Assembly: GCA_022606135.1 (NCBI GenBank)
Contig: JABYQN010000010.1
Location: 930,001-994,000 of the forward strand
From: Fomes fomentarius
Lineage: Eukaryota; Basidiomycota; Agaricomycetes; Polyporales; Polyporaceae
Reading direction: 5' to 3'
DNA: 64,000 bases
Part shown: positions 1 through 10,027 of the stretch, in pieces
Numbering within the stretch: position 1 is the first letter of the stretch
Layout: each line of letters starts with the position of its first letter
Made by a program: the position numbers and the translations under genes
Notes under the pieces: model-generated
The model's input: only the letters and a program-made list of their open reading frames with translations
What the model was told of the DNA's origin: nothing
Databases searched by the model: none

Positions 1-1
1 T

Positions 2-2630
2 GGTCTCGCTCGTGCTTACTTCCTTAAACACAAGTCTGACACAATCCAAGCGTTCAAAGACTATAAGGCGTGGGCTGAGAACCAGACTGGCAAGAAGATC
101 AAATCGATCCGCTCAGATCGAGGGGGGAATACACATCAGACGAGTTCTCTACACTTCTTCATTTGCACGGTATTGAGCACCAGAAGACTCTACCAGGTTC
201 ACCTCAACAGAATGGACGTGCTGAGCGCTGGAACCGCATTATTACTGAAAAGGCTCTGTCTATGCTCCACCAAGCAGGCCTTAGTCATGGTTTCTGGCAA
301 CTTGCTCTTGACACAGCCGTTCATATCTACAATCGTCAATCTATGCGACGACACAAGTGGTCGTGCCCCATCACTGTTTGGGATGGTACTGTTCCAGACA
401 TCTCTTACTTCAGAGTGTTTGGGTGCAAAGCTTTTGTCCACGTGCAGAAGGCAAAGCGCAAAGGGAAACTCGACAAGAAGGCTGTTGAGATGATCTTCGT
501 CGGGTATGAGTCTGGTTCCAAGGGGTATAGGTTTTGGAATCCAGCCAACCGCTCTATCGTCGTGTCCCACAATGCAACATTTGATGAAGAGTCTTTCCCT
601 GCTCATAACTTACCTGGCAACCGTCCTTCTACCCTGGACAACAGTCCGTTCTCAGATGATCAATCGGATGATTCCTCGAACGATGACTCTGATTCGGTCG
701 ATCCCAATGATGCAATTCCTTTCATTCCTCCCAACCTCTTCGAACCACCACAACCTGACCCTCCAGCAGATGCTGATCCCACTCCTCCTGCAGAAGCTCC
801 TGCTGAGCCTCCTCCTCCTCTGCAATGTCTTCCTACGCTGCCTCCTGTCATTCCTCCTCGTCCTCCTCACAAACGTGGTCGTCACCCTCCAGTGGGAGCT
901 AATGAACCAAGCATTGCTCGCAACCGTCCTCGTCATGAAAAAGCTGGTATTCCCCACAAGGACAGGACTGATAACAACGTGTATGACGATCCTGCACATG
1001 CTGATAATCAGATCGACAAGGATGGCAATCTGCACGAAGCGGAGACGATACTTGCTTTTCTAGCTGCCGCTCAGTATAAAGCTGGCTTACCTCAGTCGCA
1101 TAAGGAAGCCATGCGCTCACCTGATGCTGGGAAATGGCGCGAAGCTGAGAAGTCAGAGTTTGAGTTGCTTATAGAGAATAAGACTTGGGTTCTCATTCCT
1201 CGTCCCAAGGGCCGGCATGTTGTCTCTAACCGCTGGGTCTATGACATCAAACATGATGGGCGGTACAAGGCTCGTCTGGTTGCAAAGGGTTTCACTCAGG
1301 TGTGGGGAGAGGACTACCATGAGATGTTCTCTCCAGTGGCGCGGTTTGAGTCTATCCGATATTTACTCATGCATGCAGCACTTGAGGACTGGGACATCGA
1401 GTCAATGGATGTCAAGACTGCGTTCCTGAATGGTGATCTAGATGAGGAGATTTATATGGAACAGCCGGAAGGCTGGGTCGTTCCTGGGAAGGAAGATCAC
1501 GTCTGTCTACTCAGAAAGGCTATCTATGGTCTTAAGCAGGCGTTGCGTCAGTGGAATGCGAAAATCCATCAATCGCTTCTAGATCTGGGATTTACATGGA
1601 CATATTCTGATGCTGGGATTTACGTATATCGGCGACAAGGGGGGGATCACGTCACAATTGTCGTTCTTTATGTCGACAATCTACTTCTGATGGGCGATCA
1701 GTCTAGTCACATCAAACAAGTCAAGTGTTCGCTTTCTAAGCAGTACAAGATGACGGACTTGGGATCTGTACAGCGCTTCCTTGGTCTTCGCATCACTCGT
1801 GATCGATCTACTCGTATGATTGACATTGACCAGGAAGAGTACATCCAGTCTGTTCTTGAGCGCTTTCAGATGGCTGACTGTAAACCCTCACGTACACCCC
1901 TTCCTACTGGTGCTGTCTTGGCAAGTGCCGACGAACCAGCTTCCGATCAGTTCAGGCAATGCTACCAGAGTCTCATTGGCAGTCTTTTGTACGCCATGCT
2001 CGGAACGCGTCCTGATATCTCCTTCGCTGTCACACGGTTATCAAAGTACAATGCCAATCCCTCTGAAGCGCACATGAGTTATGCGAAGTATGTCCTGCGT
2101 TACCTTCAAGGGACAAAGGCGTATCGCTTGCGCTACAAGGGAGCGTCTAATGACGGTCTGATTTCCTATTCGGATTCAGATTGGGCAGAAGACCGTGATG
2201 ATCGGCATTCTACCTCTGGCTTCATCTTCTTGATGGCAGGTGGTGCTATTTGTGGGCTTCGAGGCGTCAGCCTACCATTTCGCTCTCCTCTACTGAGGCA
2301 GAATATAAAGCGGCCTCTGATACCTGTCGTCAGTTGATCTGGCTGAGGACGTTTGGCAATGAACTTGGTGATGACTTGACCAGGCCGACACCCATGTGTC
2401 TAGACAACCAGGGTTCGATTTTCCTGTCAGTCAATCCAGTAGTTGACCGGCGTACCAAGCACATAGAGATCCGCTACCACTTCATTCGTGAACAAGTGGA
2501 GTCTGGCTCTGTCGAGATCTTCTATGTTGCGACTGCGGATCAGTTGGCTGATTCTCTCACAAAGAACGTGCCTTATTCCATTTTGGCAAAGTTCGTTGAT
2601 GAGATCGGTCTTGTTTCCGTTGCATCTTGA
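2..2630 (+). pseudogene. Ty1/copia retrotransposon pol fragment (integrase-RT-RNase H), frameshifted
   Basis: This is the 3' two thirds of a copia polyprotein whose 5' part lies outside the window. From position 2 the frame reads integrase core up to the SDRGG motif near 117-126. One G is missing in the G run at 122-127, and the frame resumes at about 124 as a long 700-residue frame with the integrase glutamate (NGRAERWNR), an acidic and proline-rich linker (residues about 160-270), then reverse transcriptase (WVYDIK, AFLNGDL, YGLKQA) and RNase H. A missing T near 2250 shifts the frame again; RNase H continues in 2250-2630 (SLSSTEAEY, CLDNQGS, KHIEIRYH). The RT catalytic motif reads YVDN instead of YVDD. 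Two frameshifts plus the damaged active site make this a dead copy. It is a different family from the copia elements at 6-31 kb. Confidence 0.93.
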
Positions 2631-2641
2631 ACGAGTGGGAG

Positions 2642-3195
2642 TGTTGAACTTCCGGACTACCAGCTGTGCTCGGACCGGAGTTGTGTACACTTGTTTATGG
2701 TCATATGATTAGATAGGCTGTGTTCCTACTTACCATTTATGTTTTTCTTTGTTCTCCTACTGTACTTTCCCATGACCATATGGTTACTGTGCATTCCTGT
2801 GCATACCAGTGCATTCTACACTGCACCGGACTCTTCTAGACCTTATGTCTGACTCATGCTATGACTGTATCTGACTCATATGCCGATACGGACTCTGACT
2901 CATTGTCTTATGGCTACATGTGACTGCTTCATTCGCTGACTCATGGACTCATCCCTCATGTATAAAAGCAGTCCCTTCTTCGCCTCTGCTCTTCAGTCGT
3001 TCACTCACTGACTGAAGAGTAAGTCTCTTACATACATATGCTCTACTACCTCTTACTGACTTAGTACTTGTAGTCTCTCTTTGTTGTGACTTACAGGTAC
3101 TTCACTATGCAATATAGTCGTTCGCTCACTGACTGAAGATCTCTCTTTGTTGTGACTTACAGTCGCTCCTCGCCTTACAGGTTCAGAGTTCATCA
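2642..3195 (+). repeat. 3' LTR of the first copia element (right end approximate)
   Basis: A TGTTGA start directly follows a purine-rich tract (gagtgggag) twelve bases after the pol stop codon, as expected for polypurine tract plus 3' LTR. A TATA box (tataaaagca) is at 2961-2970. Downstream are two direct-repeat pairs: a block around cactgactgaaga at about 2999-3017 and 3119-3138, and a block around tttgttgtgacttacag at about 3078-3095 and 3146-3162. I could not fix the right border; 3195 is a guess at a terminal CA. The stretch 3196-3265 shows no gene. Confidence 0.6.
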
Positions 3196-3265
3196 CAAGG
3201 TGTCACATTGTGATTAGCATGGATCAACTCAGCTGGTTCAGTGTCCATCTCCACTGATTTGGTTC

Positions 3266-3719
3266 TGTTGGACCTCATGGGTCTTGTGCACTAGCCAAGT
3301 CCATGGTTTGTTTTCATTCAGCCTTCCACACATTCCCTAATTCCTTCACTGCACCATTATCTTCGCCGGTTTTTCCCTCCTTCCTTATTCGACCTGTGGC
3401 TGTGCAAATATTCACACAGGGTCGCGACTGGCGCCCTGCGCCTCGGTTAAGAGCGCTAGCCCGTGCATTGACTCCTGCGCCCTCCATGAAGTTTTCTTTG
3501 AGCGCTTTTGTATGTTTTGTTGATCCCCATGTTTAGAAGTACTGTACAGTTGTTTCCCACGCGCTCCTGCGCCGTAGACAGTCGCTGTGTCGAGCTCTGG
3601 TGTCTCTCAGACTTCACAGAGCTCGACATAGGTGGGTAGTATTATTTCTGCAATATATTAGACTTCACAGAGCTCGACATAGGCCATTGTGATTGCTCTG
3701 AGGCACACTGCAGTCAACA
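3266..3719 (+). repeat. Solo LTR L1 of the main copia family (454 bp)
   Basis: It starts TGTTGGACC and ends GTCAACA, giving TGTTG...CAACA termini. It is 454 bp and nearly identical to the LTRs at 8504, 13420, 19937 and 31444. Flanks are ggttc on the left and gtcgg on the right, so there is no target duplication. The right side is fused to a LINE fragment. An open frame of about 77 codons starting at 3303 recurs in the other LTR copies but looks like part of the LTR, not a gene. Confidence 0.93.
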
Positions 3720-4016
3720 GTCGGCGCTGTCAATCATTAGCTGCTGCCAGTCGGCCCCTGCCAGTCTTGTTGATATGTACATGACAGAACATGTCAATGC
3801 TGGATTAGTGTAATGAGTGGACGGGTATAGTACATGCCAGTTGTGGTTTGCTCGGGTGTTGTGCCATTGGTCCAGCCATGGCTCCTGTAAGCATACGGCG
3901 TCCCATTCTTCAGGCTTCAACGTGTTGATCAGTTCGAACGTTGCCATCTTGGACTTGTTGAGATTCTGCTGTCGTATGTGCATGCTGTTCGTCCCTGTGA
4001 ATGAGTTAACTGGCAT
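3720..4016 (-). pseudogene. LINE ORF2 start: AP-type endonuclease domain, truncated
   Basis: The minus-strand frame starting at 4016 reads about 99 codons of an exonuclease-endonuclease-phosphatase fold. It has the early asparagine motif (QQNLNKSK) and the catalytic glutamate motif (CLQEPWLDQW), then W-QQ and IDSAD before hitting LTR L1. Endonuclease activity of this kind nicks target DNA in Tad and I-clade LINEs. Everything after the first third of the endonuclease, including reverse transcriptase, is missing. Confidence 0.85.
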
Positions 4017-4225
4017 TGTTCAAAGAAGGGATGAATCTCCAGTCAAGCGATGCGGTGTGTCGTCGGTTCTCAGCCCCTCCCCGGGCCGATTGTGTTCTTC
4101 ACTTGCTTCCCTGGCCCATCGGTGTTGTGATGGGCGATCCATCCCATGGTGTTGGTTGAGCCATTCCCTGCGGCTCTCGAACGTGAGTTGTGTTTGTCTG
4201 TAAGCATTACCGTTGTCTGTAAGCA

Positions 4226-5644
4226 TTACCATTGTCTGTAAGCATTACCGTTGTCACGGTCCCTCGGACCACGTCCTGTCGGATTCCGTCCTCTGGCTCT
4301 GTCTTGAGCAGGCCTTGATGATGGTACGTGGACTTGTCTTGAATGACCGGTCACCTGGGTCCATGCTTCGGTTGTCGGGAAGAATGGGACGTTGTTCTCC
4401 GGGAAACGTGTGTTGATCTGACTCTGTTTTCGGCCCTTCTCCGGACAGTCCCTATCCCAACTGCAGTGGTCAGTTGCTCTGCAGGATACGCACCATTTGT
4501 CTCCGTGTTGTAACCTGTTGCAGTTGCTCGTCCGATGGTTGCTCCCGCATGACCTGCATGTGTCCGTGGTGTTTGCACAGTCCCTTACCATGTGTCTGTA
4601 GCGTTGGCAATGCATGCATCTCACCGGCTCACGTATAGTCTTCTGGCATTTGTGATGTTCGTCCGAGAAGCGGACTCCATTGAGGATGACCTGGTTAGCT
4701 GTGTTGACATCGTTGATCCGGACCGCCAACCACGCCCGACGTTGGTCCTTATCCCATCTGTTGACCGGTTTGACCCATCTTGCCCCTACGATTGCTCCCG
4801 CCGGCATGCCGTTCACCTCTTCTAATTCTTGGAGGTCCTGGTCGATTCGGAAGGAGATCTTTAAGTTAGATATTAGTACCTCGTATACTTTTTTCTGCAT
4901 CTTCATCCGTAACCCTGGTCAGAATTGCGTGGCAAAGCATTCGAAGTTCTCGCTGGATTTGAGCCACTCCGCCGCCTCGGGAGAGTCCAACTCCCACAGG
5001 TATCCTCCGTGGGCGAGTCTCTCCACCCGCAGGAACCGGTGTTTGTTGGTCAAGTCTGTCTGTAACTCCGTCAGTATCATGTTAGCGGTCCGTACCATCT
5101 CTGTCTTTGGCATATCGTCCATCACCACTTCTTCCCCGTCCTGTCTGTCGTGGTCCATAAGTATCTGGCAGGCTTGGTTGGCCAACCTTGTCCGAATGCG
5201 TACATCTTCAATAGTACACGGGACTGGCAAGGTCGTCCCTGCTTGGGCGCCCGTCCCCCTCAGAGCTGTAACATTAGCAAGAGTCTCCCGCACTGTCTGT
5301 GCATACATCTTTAGCCCTTTGTTGATTCTTTTGCAGGTGGATGTCATCGTCCTGATGGTGTCCTCTGCCTTTTGTTCAAGGCTGACCCCTGCGTCCCGTG
5401 CTCTTGCTACGCTGGCCTCTGCGACCTCAATTACCTTTCCCAATTCGCTTACCATAGGCTGGAGCCTCTCCATTACTGATTTCACTATACCGTCTGCAGC
5501 TATGTTGCGGCCGACTTCTTGTAGAAGAATTGCTATGGCGCCCATAGTGTTCTGAATGGTCTTGGGTATCTTCGAGTCCGACACTGCTACGTGACAAAGC
5601 ATGTCAGTTAGGTTATCTAAGTTAACCTCTGTGTTCTTTTCCAT
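4226..5644 (-). pseudogene. LINE ORF1 (gag-like, CCHC zinc knuckles), interrupted by TGA
   Basis: The frame starts at 5644 (MEKNTEVNLDN), runs 241 codons, meets a TGA at 4921-4919 and continues in the same frame from 4906 for 226 codons. The second part has three knuckles in a row: CX2CX4HX4C (CMHCQRYRHMVRDC), CX2CX3HX4C (CRSCGSNHRTSNC) and CX2CX4HX6C (CVSCRATDHCSWDRDC), the layout of nucleic-acid-binding gag proteins of fungal LINEs. The TGA could be a mutated CGA. Near the 3' end (about 4199-4256) a 19-bp unit is present three times; since 19 is not a multiple of three this shifts the frame, and the likely C-terminal tail continues in another frame to 4020. The protein is therefore not made intact. 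Confidence 0.87.
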
Positions 5645-5680
5645 CAGGCCTCTTGTAAGGATGTATTTCTGCGCCGACGC

Positions 5681-6083
5681 TGTTGACTGCAGTGTGCCTC
5701 AGAGCAATCACAATGGCCTATGTCGAGCTCTGTGAAGTCTGAGAGACACCAGAGCTCGACACAGCGACTGTCTACGGCGCAGGAGCGCGTGGGAAACAAC
5801 TGTACAGTACTTCTAAACATGGGGATCAACAAAACATACAAAAGCGCTCAAAGAAAAATTCATGGAGGGCGCAGGAGTCAATGCACGGGCTAGCGCTCTT
5901 AACCGAGGCGCGGGGCGCCAGTCGCGACCCTGTGTGAATATTTGCACAGCCACAGGTCGAATAAGGAAGGAGGGAAAAACCGGCGAAGATAATGGTGCAG
6001 TGAAGGAATTAGGAAATGTGTGGAAGGCTGAATGAAAACAAACCATGGACTTGGCTAGGGCACAAGACCCATGAGGTCCAACA
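5681..6083 (-). repeat. LTR L2, short form (403 bp), minus orientation
   Basis: Read on the minus strand it begins TGTTGGACC and ends CAACA. It lacks 51 bp present in the 454-bp LTRs. The missing part equals one copy of a direct repeat (acttcacagagctcgacatag) plus the intervening sequence, so it likely arose by recombination between those repeats. Its orientation is opposite to the copia coding fragment beside it. Flanks gacgc and gttcc do not match. Confidence 0.92.
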
Positions 6084-6692
6084 GTTCCGCCAGCAGGGAC
6101 AGCTGCGCTTCGAAGCGCAAGTCGACCGGCACAATGTGGGCTATCTCCTTGGTCGTACTGTGTCACAGTCGCACAGTGCACTCGCTGCGTCGACCGCCAG
6201 CGAGGAGGACTTGTCCCTGTTTGCTTCGTTCAAGGCATTCAAAGCATATGCTGAGAACTGCCTCGGCTTGCGAATCAAGGCCACGCGCGACGACAAGGGC
6301 GGCAAGTACATTGGCCAGGAGTACACCGACTTCTGTGCTGAGCACGGCATCCATCGCCAGCACACAGAGCCAGACAAGCCGCACCAGAACAGTGTTGCGG
6401 AGCGAGCAAACCGCACCATTGCTGAGGCGCAACAGCTCTTCTCTCTCAGGCCAAGCTGCCTCCGTCGTTCTGGGGCCACGCCATCTCCACCTTTGTCCAC
6501 ACTCGCAACCGCATGCCTACCTCTGCGCTGGGCGGCAGTATCCCTTACACTGCCTGGAAACGCGATGGACGCAAACCAGATGTGTCCTACTTCCGCGTCT
6601 TTGGCTGCCTGGCTTATGTGCTTGTGCGCAAGAAGGACCGCAAAGCGCTGCAGCCTCACACGCGAAAATGCATCTTTGTCAGCTATCCTGAG
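6084..6692 (+). pseudogene. Internal copia fragment (pre-integrase to integrase C-terminal), left copy
   Basis: The segment begins inside the gag-pre-integrase region (same sequence as 10396 onward in copia A) and ends at the hAT insertion site. About 315 bases are missing relative to copia A: sequence jumps from the pre-integrase region (near 6219) to the integrase core, removing the HHCC zinc region and the first catalytic aspartate. A one-base loss near 6424 puts the integrase end in a different frame from 6513. The integrase DDKGG motif and VAERANRT glutamate are visible. It is a dead fragment and mirrors 25988-26588. Confidence 0.9.
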
Positions 6693-8503
6693 CAGTGATG
6701 TCAAGGTCAAAGTCAAAGGGTCAAATGGGGTCAAAACTGGTCATTTGACTCCGACTTGACCGGTCATTGACCGGGTCAATGACCAGTCAAGAGGCACGTG
6801 GTTGGCGTCTTGGTCGCCATATTTGGTTGGAGGCGCTGGGATCGGGTGTAGCCCATTTGAGCTCATATCTACTGTCCTCTGATGCGACATAGGCTGTAGC
6901 ATAGATACAGCACTAAGTAATACACAATGTACACTACTGCTGCTTGAGAGCCAGCTCAACACCACTATCACACCTCTGGTATGCATCGAAGAAACGCTAT
7001 CTGGGGACTCTTCGAAACCCGCCTCGACCAGGAGGACAAACCTGTCAAGTATCGCGATAATCATAGTCATGTCGCTGCATGGTGCACAGGATGTGTTGAT
7101 CGCTTTGTCAGCACCTGTCAAGCTGAGGACGCTGTGAGTGTCAACCGAGGGGAGCGGGCGCAGATACGTGAGGAGGAGGAGCTGAGGGATGCCGGTATGT
7201 GGATCTGTGTGTGAAATCAATACTATAGACCCCGGTGTGCTCACGTCAAGCTCGCTCTTCTTGTATGCGGTAAGCCAAAGATCCCAAACTTGCCGCCTTC
7301 GCAGCATCATGGAAGCAGTCACACAATGTGTTGGCTATATGGGGAGTTATTCCAGTCTGTAGCAAGAAGGGAACCATGTTAGCCCATGCCCGATCTTGTC
7401 CTCACACGGACAAGGCGCAACTCAAGACTATCGAAGATATCGGTTTGGAGAATATTCCCCCTGTTACCCCACCTGTGTCACGCCATGGTTCTCAGTATAC
7501 TGCCCCCTCTCCCAGCCCGTTGAAGCGCGCCCGCACACATTTGGAGCCATATTCCAGCAACGGCTCTGTAGAGTCAGCAAACGTTGTCACCGACTCCGAG
7601 GAAGATACATGCTCTGAAGCGAAAACATGTGAGCATTGTAGGGGAGAGCCTTGGAACAAGGCCTGCCAGGACAACTTTGGTAACGACCTCTGCCGACTTT
7701 TTGTCGCAATGAATGTGGCCTGGTTTGGTGCCGATAACCCCGAGTTGCACCTCTTCATTCAGAAGTGGATCCCTGGCACCAAAGTTCCAGACCGTCGCAA
7801 GCTGTCAGGTGAAATCCTTGATGCCGCAGCTGAGAGGGTGGTGGAAAACACACGAGCTCAGGTGAAAGGAAAGCTTGCAACGGGTTCAAGTGATGGATGG
7901 AAGAATGTGGCCAAGGACGATGTTATAACATCATTCATGAATGTCAATCGTCAGGTACGTGCATGCAACACTAGGTTCAAGCTGCGCCTTAACTTTATTT
8001 ACCCCTCAGGCGCATCTAGTGAAGACGCATGACATGGCTGGTAAGGCCAAAACGGGCAATGAACATTACGAGATCATCAGGTCCGACATCAGACACATGG
8101 AGACTACGTACAACGTGAAGACTATTGCATGGGTGACAGACGATGGTCCAGATGGCAAGCGCGCCCGTTTGCTCCTGCAGCAATCACAGCCGTCAATCAT
8201 CACTTCACTCTGCTGGGGTCACCAATCGAATCTCTTGGTTGGCGACTACTTCGTTCTCCCAGAGTACATGGTCACAGTATCCCGAGCTCTTGAGGTCATC
8301 AAATGGTTCAACAATCATCGCAGTGCACTCGATCTGTTTAACACTGAGCAACTTACAACATACAAGAACATAACCCGCCCGCTTGTTCTGACACTCCCTG
8401 TCATTACCCGGTGGACTGCACACTTCCATTCCATCTGTTGGCTTCTCTCTCTGTCTCTTGCGATGAAAGCTTGTGTCCTAAAGCACAGGGAGGAGCTTCT
8501 TCG
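6693..8503 (+). mobile_element. hAT DNA transposon, 5' half, truncated by copia A
   Basis: The left terminal inverted repeat starts at 6693 with CAGTGATGTC, right after atcctgag at 6685-6692, which is the 8-bp target sequence seen on both sides of the complete copy at 22505-25979. The first 170 bases are packed with GGTCA/TGACC motifs. The element is cut at 8503 by the LTR of copia A, so its 3' half and right end are absent here. Confidence 0.92.
6981..8503 (+). pseudogene. hAT transposase, N-terminal half, truncated
   Basis: This is the left-arm copy of the transposase described at 22798-25691. It has the first exon (6981-7131, with a CTGC...zinc-finger-like stretch), the exon containing 7328-7952, an intron with gtacgt at 7953 and a cag acceptor at 8010, and then the VTDDGPDGKRA region up to position 8503. 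It lacks the C-terminal dimerisation domain. One residue differs from the right copy (KHREELLR here, KHGEELLR there). Confidence 0.88.
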
Positions 8504-8957
8504 TGTTGGACCTCATGGGTCTTGTGCCCTAGCCAAGTCCATGGTTTGTTTTCATTCAGCCTTCTGCACATTCCCTAATTCCTTCACTGCACCATTATCT
8601 TTGCCGATTTTTCCCTCCTTCCCTATTCGGCCTGTGGCTGTGCAAATATTCACACAGGGTCGCGACGGGCGCCCCGCGCCTCGGTCAAGAGCGCTAGCCC
8701 GTGCATTGACTCCTGCGCCCTCCATGAATTTTTCTTTGAGCGCTTTTGTATGTTTTGTTGATTCCCATGTTTGGAAGTACTGTACAGTTGTTTCCCACGC
8801 GCTCCTGCGCCGTAGACAGTCGCTGTGTCGAGCTCTGGTGTCTCTCAGACTTCACAGAGCTCGACATAGGTGGGTAGTATTATTTCTGCAATATATTAGA
8901 CTTCACAGAGCTCGACATAGGCCATTGTGATTGCTCTGAGGCACACTGCAGTCAACA
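8504..8957 (+). repeat. 5' LTR of copia A (L3, 454 bp)
   Basis: It has TGTTGG...CAACA ends and 454 bp. Near its 3' end the LTR carries a 12-bp inverted repeat (tgtcgagctctg / cagagctcgaca) that could fold into a hairpin, followed by a second copy of the right half of the stem about 50 bases on. Confidence 0.93.
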
Positions 8958-8976
8958 GGTTATGAGCCCTGCGCTC
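8958..8976 (+). promoter_or_regulatory. Primer binding site matching the anticodon region of initiator tRNA-Met
   Basis: Right after the LTR comes ggttatgagccctgcgctc. Its complement, gcgcagggctcataacc, matches the anticodon stem and loop of fungal initiator tRNA-Met (CAGGGCTCATAACCCTG in yeast, from memory) rather than the tRNA 3' end. That is the half-tRNA priming known for Drosophila copia and relatives. Confidence 0.75.
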
Positions 8977-9181
8977 TGACTGCCTCCAGACATCCATCTC
9001 CGCCAGTCCATCGCTCTCAAGACCTCATCCTGGTCCCCAGTCTTCCCTGCTTGCTCTGCTTGACTTGTTTTCATCTCTCTGGGTGTTCCCCCCATCAATT
9101 CCATCGCTCCTCGCGGGTTTCTCGCCCAATCCCTTCGCAATTTCACTCACTCGTCGCGCGCCGCGCACTTCCCCTATTACC

Positions 9182-10027
9182 ATGGCTCCGTCCGCGCCCT
9201 CCTTCCCGAAGTTCAACAATCGCAACTACCAGCAATGGAGGCTGGACATGGAGGCTCGGCTCCGCACTCTTGGTGCTCTTCGCATTGTCGAGGGCACTGA
9301 GACCAGGCCTGTCTTCACGCAGCCATGGGACTCAGGTGAGCGCCGTGAAATGCGCGATTTCGACAACAAGGTGGACATGGCAGCTGGGGAGTTATGGGGT
9401 TGTGTGGAGAGGGAGCAGCACACGCATCTGGAGTCCATCCGCAGCGACCCCAGTGCGATGTGGACGAAGCTGGAGGCCATACACATGCAGAAACGTCCCG
9501 GTACGCGTTTTAACACCTATAATGCGCTGCTCAGCCTCCAAAAGGCCGAAGACGAGTCCCTATCCACTCTCTCCACCCGTGCTTCGCAGCTCAAGTCCGA
9601 GATGCGTGCCCTGCGTCCTGCGGGCTTCGATCTTGACCAGCTAGACGACGAGCTTGTCCTCATGACGCTCATCCGTGCACTGCCGGCTGAGTTCAACTCG
9701 CTGCGCCAGACGCTGCTCCTTGACGACTCCTTGACCTTGGAGAAGCTGCAGGATGCGTTCATTGCACTCGAGAACCAGCCTGGGGTGTCCCCGTCGACGC
9801 CTGCGCTCTCCCATGCCGTGTCCGCCCTTGTCTGCGCGTTCTGCGGTCGCACCGGCCACTCTGAGGACCAGTGCTTCTCCAAGCGCGATGCAAGCACTCG
9901 GGCCAAGGAGAAAGCGGCTCAGCGCTCGCAGTTCTGCTCCCAGAAGCCCAAGCGCAAGGAGAACGCTGCTGAGGCGTCCAAGGACACGCAGGACACCCCC
10001 CAGAATCCACTGGGTCAGCTGCTGTGA
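9182..10027 (+). CDS. gag: copia A gag (capsid/nucleocapsid)
   Basis: The chosen start is the ATG at 9182 (MAPSAPSFPKFNNRNYQQW), since the family usually starts with a short leader followed by the F-x-NY-x-W motif; the same frame is open upstream to 9065. About 281 residues. The domain is the UBN2/retrotran-gag type of copia capsids (LDMEARL, AMWTKLEAIHMQ, LDDELVLMTLIRALP), and the nucleocapsid has one CX2CX4HX4C knuckle (CAFCGRTGHSEDQC). The frame ends at TGA 10025-10027. The pol frame is open from 9973 in the -1 frame and overlaps gag by 55 bases, so pol would need a -1 shift; a run of six C at 9996-10001 is the only candidate slip site. Confidence 0.85.
   Translation: MAPSAPSFPKFNNRNYQQWRLDMEARLRTLGALRIVEGTETRPVFTQPWDSGERREMRDFDNKVDMAAGELWGCVEREQHTHLESIRSDPSAMWTKLEAIHMQKRPGTRFNTYNALLSLQKAEDESLSTLSTRASQLKSEMRALRPAGFDLDQLDDELVLMTLIRALPAEFNSLRQTLLLDDSLTLEKLQDAFIALENQPGVSPSTPALSHAVSALVCAFCGRTGHSEDQCFSKRDASTRAKEKAAQRSQFCSQKPKRKENAAEASKDTQDTPQNPLGQLL

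Larger units (their letters stand above)
3720..5680 (-). mobile_element. LINE (non-LTR) retrotransposon, 5' part only, left copy
   Basis: On the minus strand this holds a short 5' leader, a gag-like ORF1 and the first codons of an endonuclease ORF2, then stops abruptly against LTR L1. Non-LTR insertions normally lose their 5' end, so a copy that keeps the 5' end and lacks reverse transcriptase was probably cut by recombination. It lies between two LTRs pointing inward (L1 + at 3266-3719, L2 - at 5681-6083). Its outer ends carry a short inverted repeat, gtcggcgc at 3720-3727 and gcgccgac at 5671-5678. Confidence 0.88.
3740..8503. repeat. Left arm of a 4764-bp inverted repeat
   Basis: This segment is the mirror copy of 24169-28932; paired positions sum to 32672 (for example 5681 with 26991, 6693 with 25979, 8503 with 24169). 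Both arms carry, in mirrored order, the LINE 5' part, a 403-bp LTR, a copia fragment and hAT sequence, with identical translated products. The one difference I noticed is A versus G near 8487 (Arg versus Gly in the hAT protein). The left arm ends exactly where the LTR of copia A begins. Confidence 0.92.

Noticed and set aside
3303..3536. Open frame of about 77-93 codons (MVCFHSAF...) found in most LTR copies
   Set aside because: It lies wholly inside the LTR, is conserved only because the LTR is, and has no recognisable motif.
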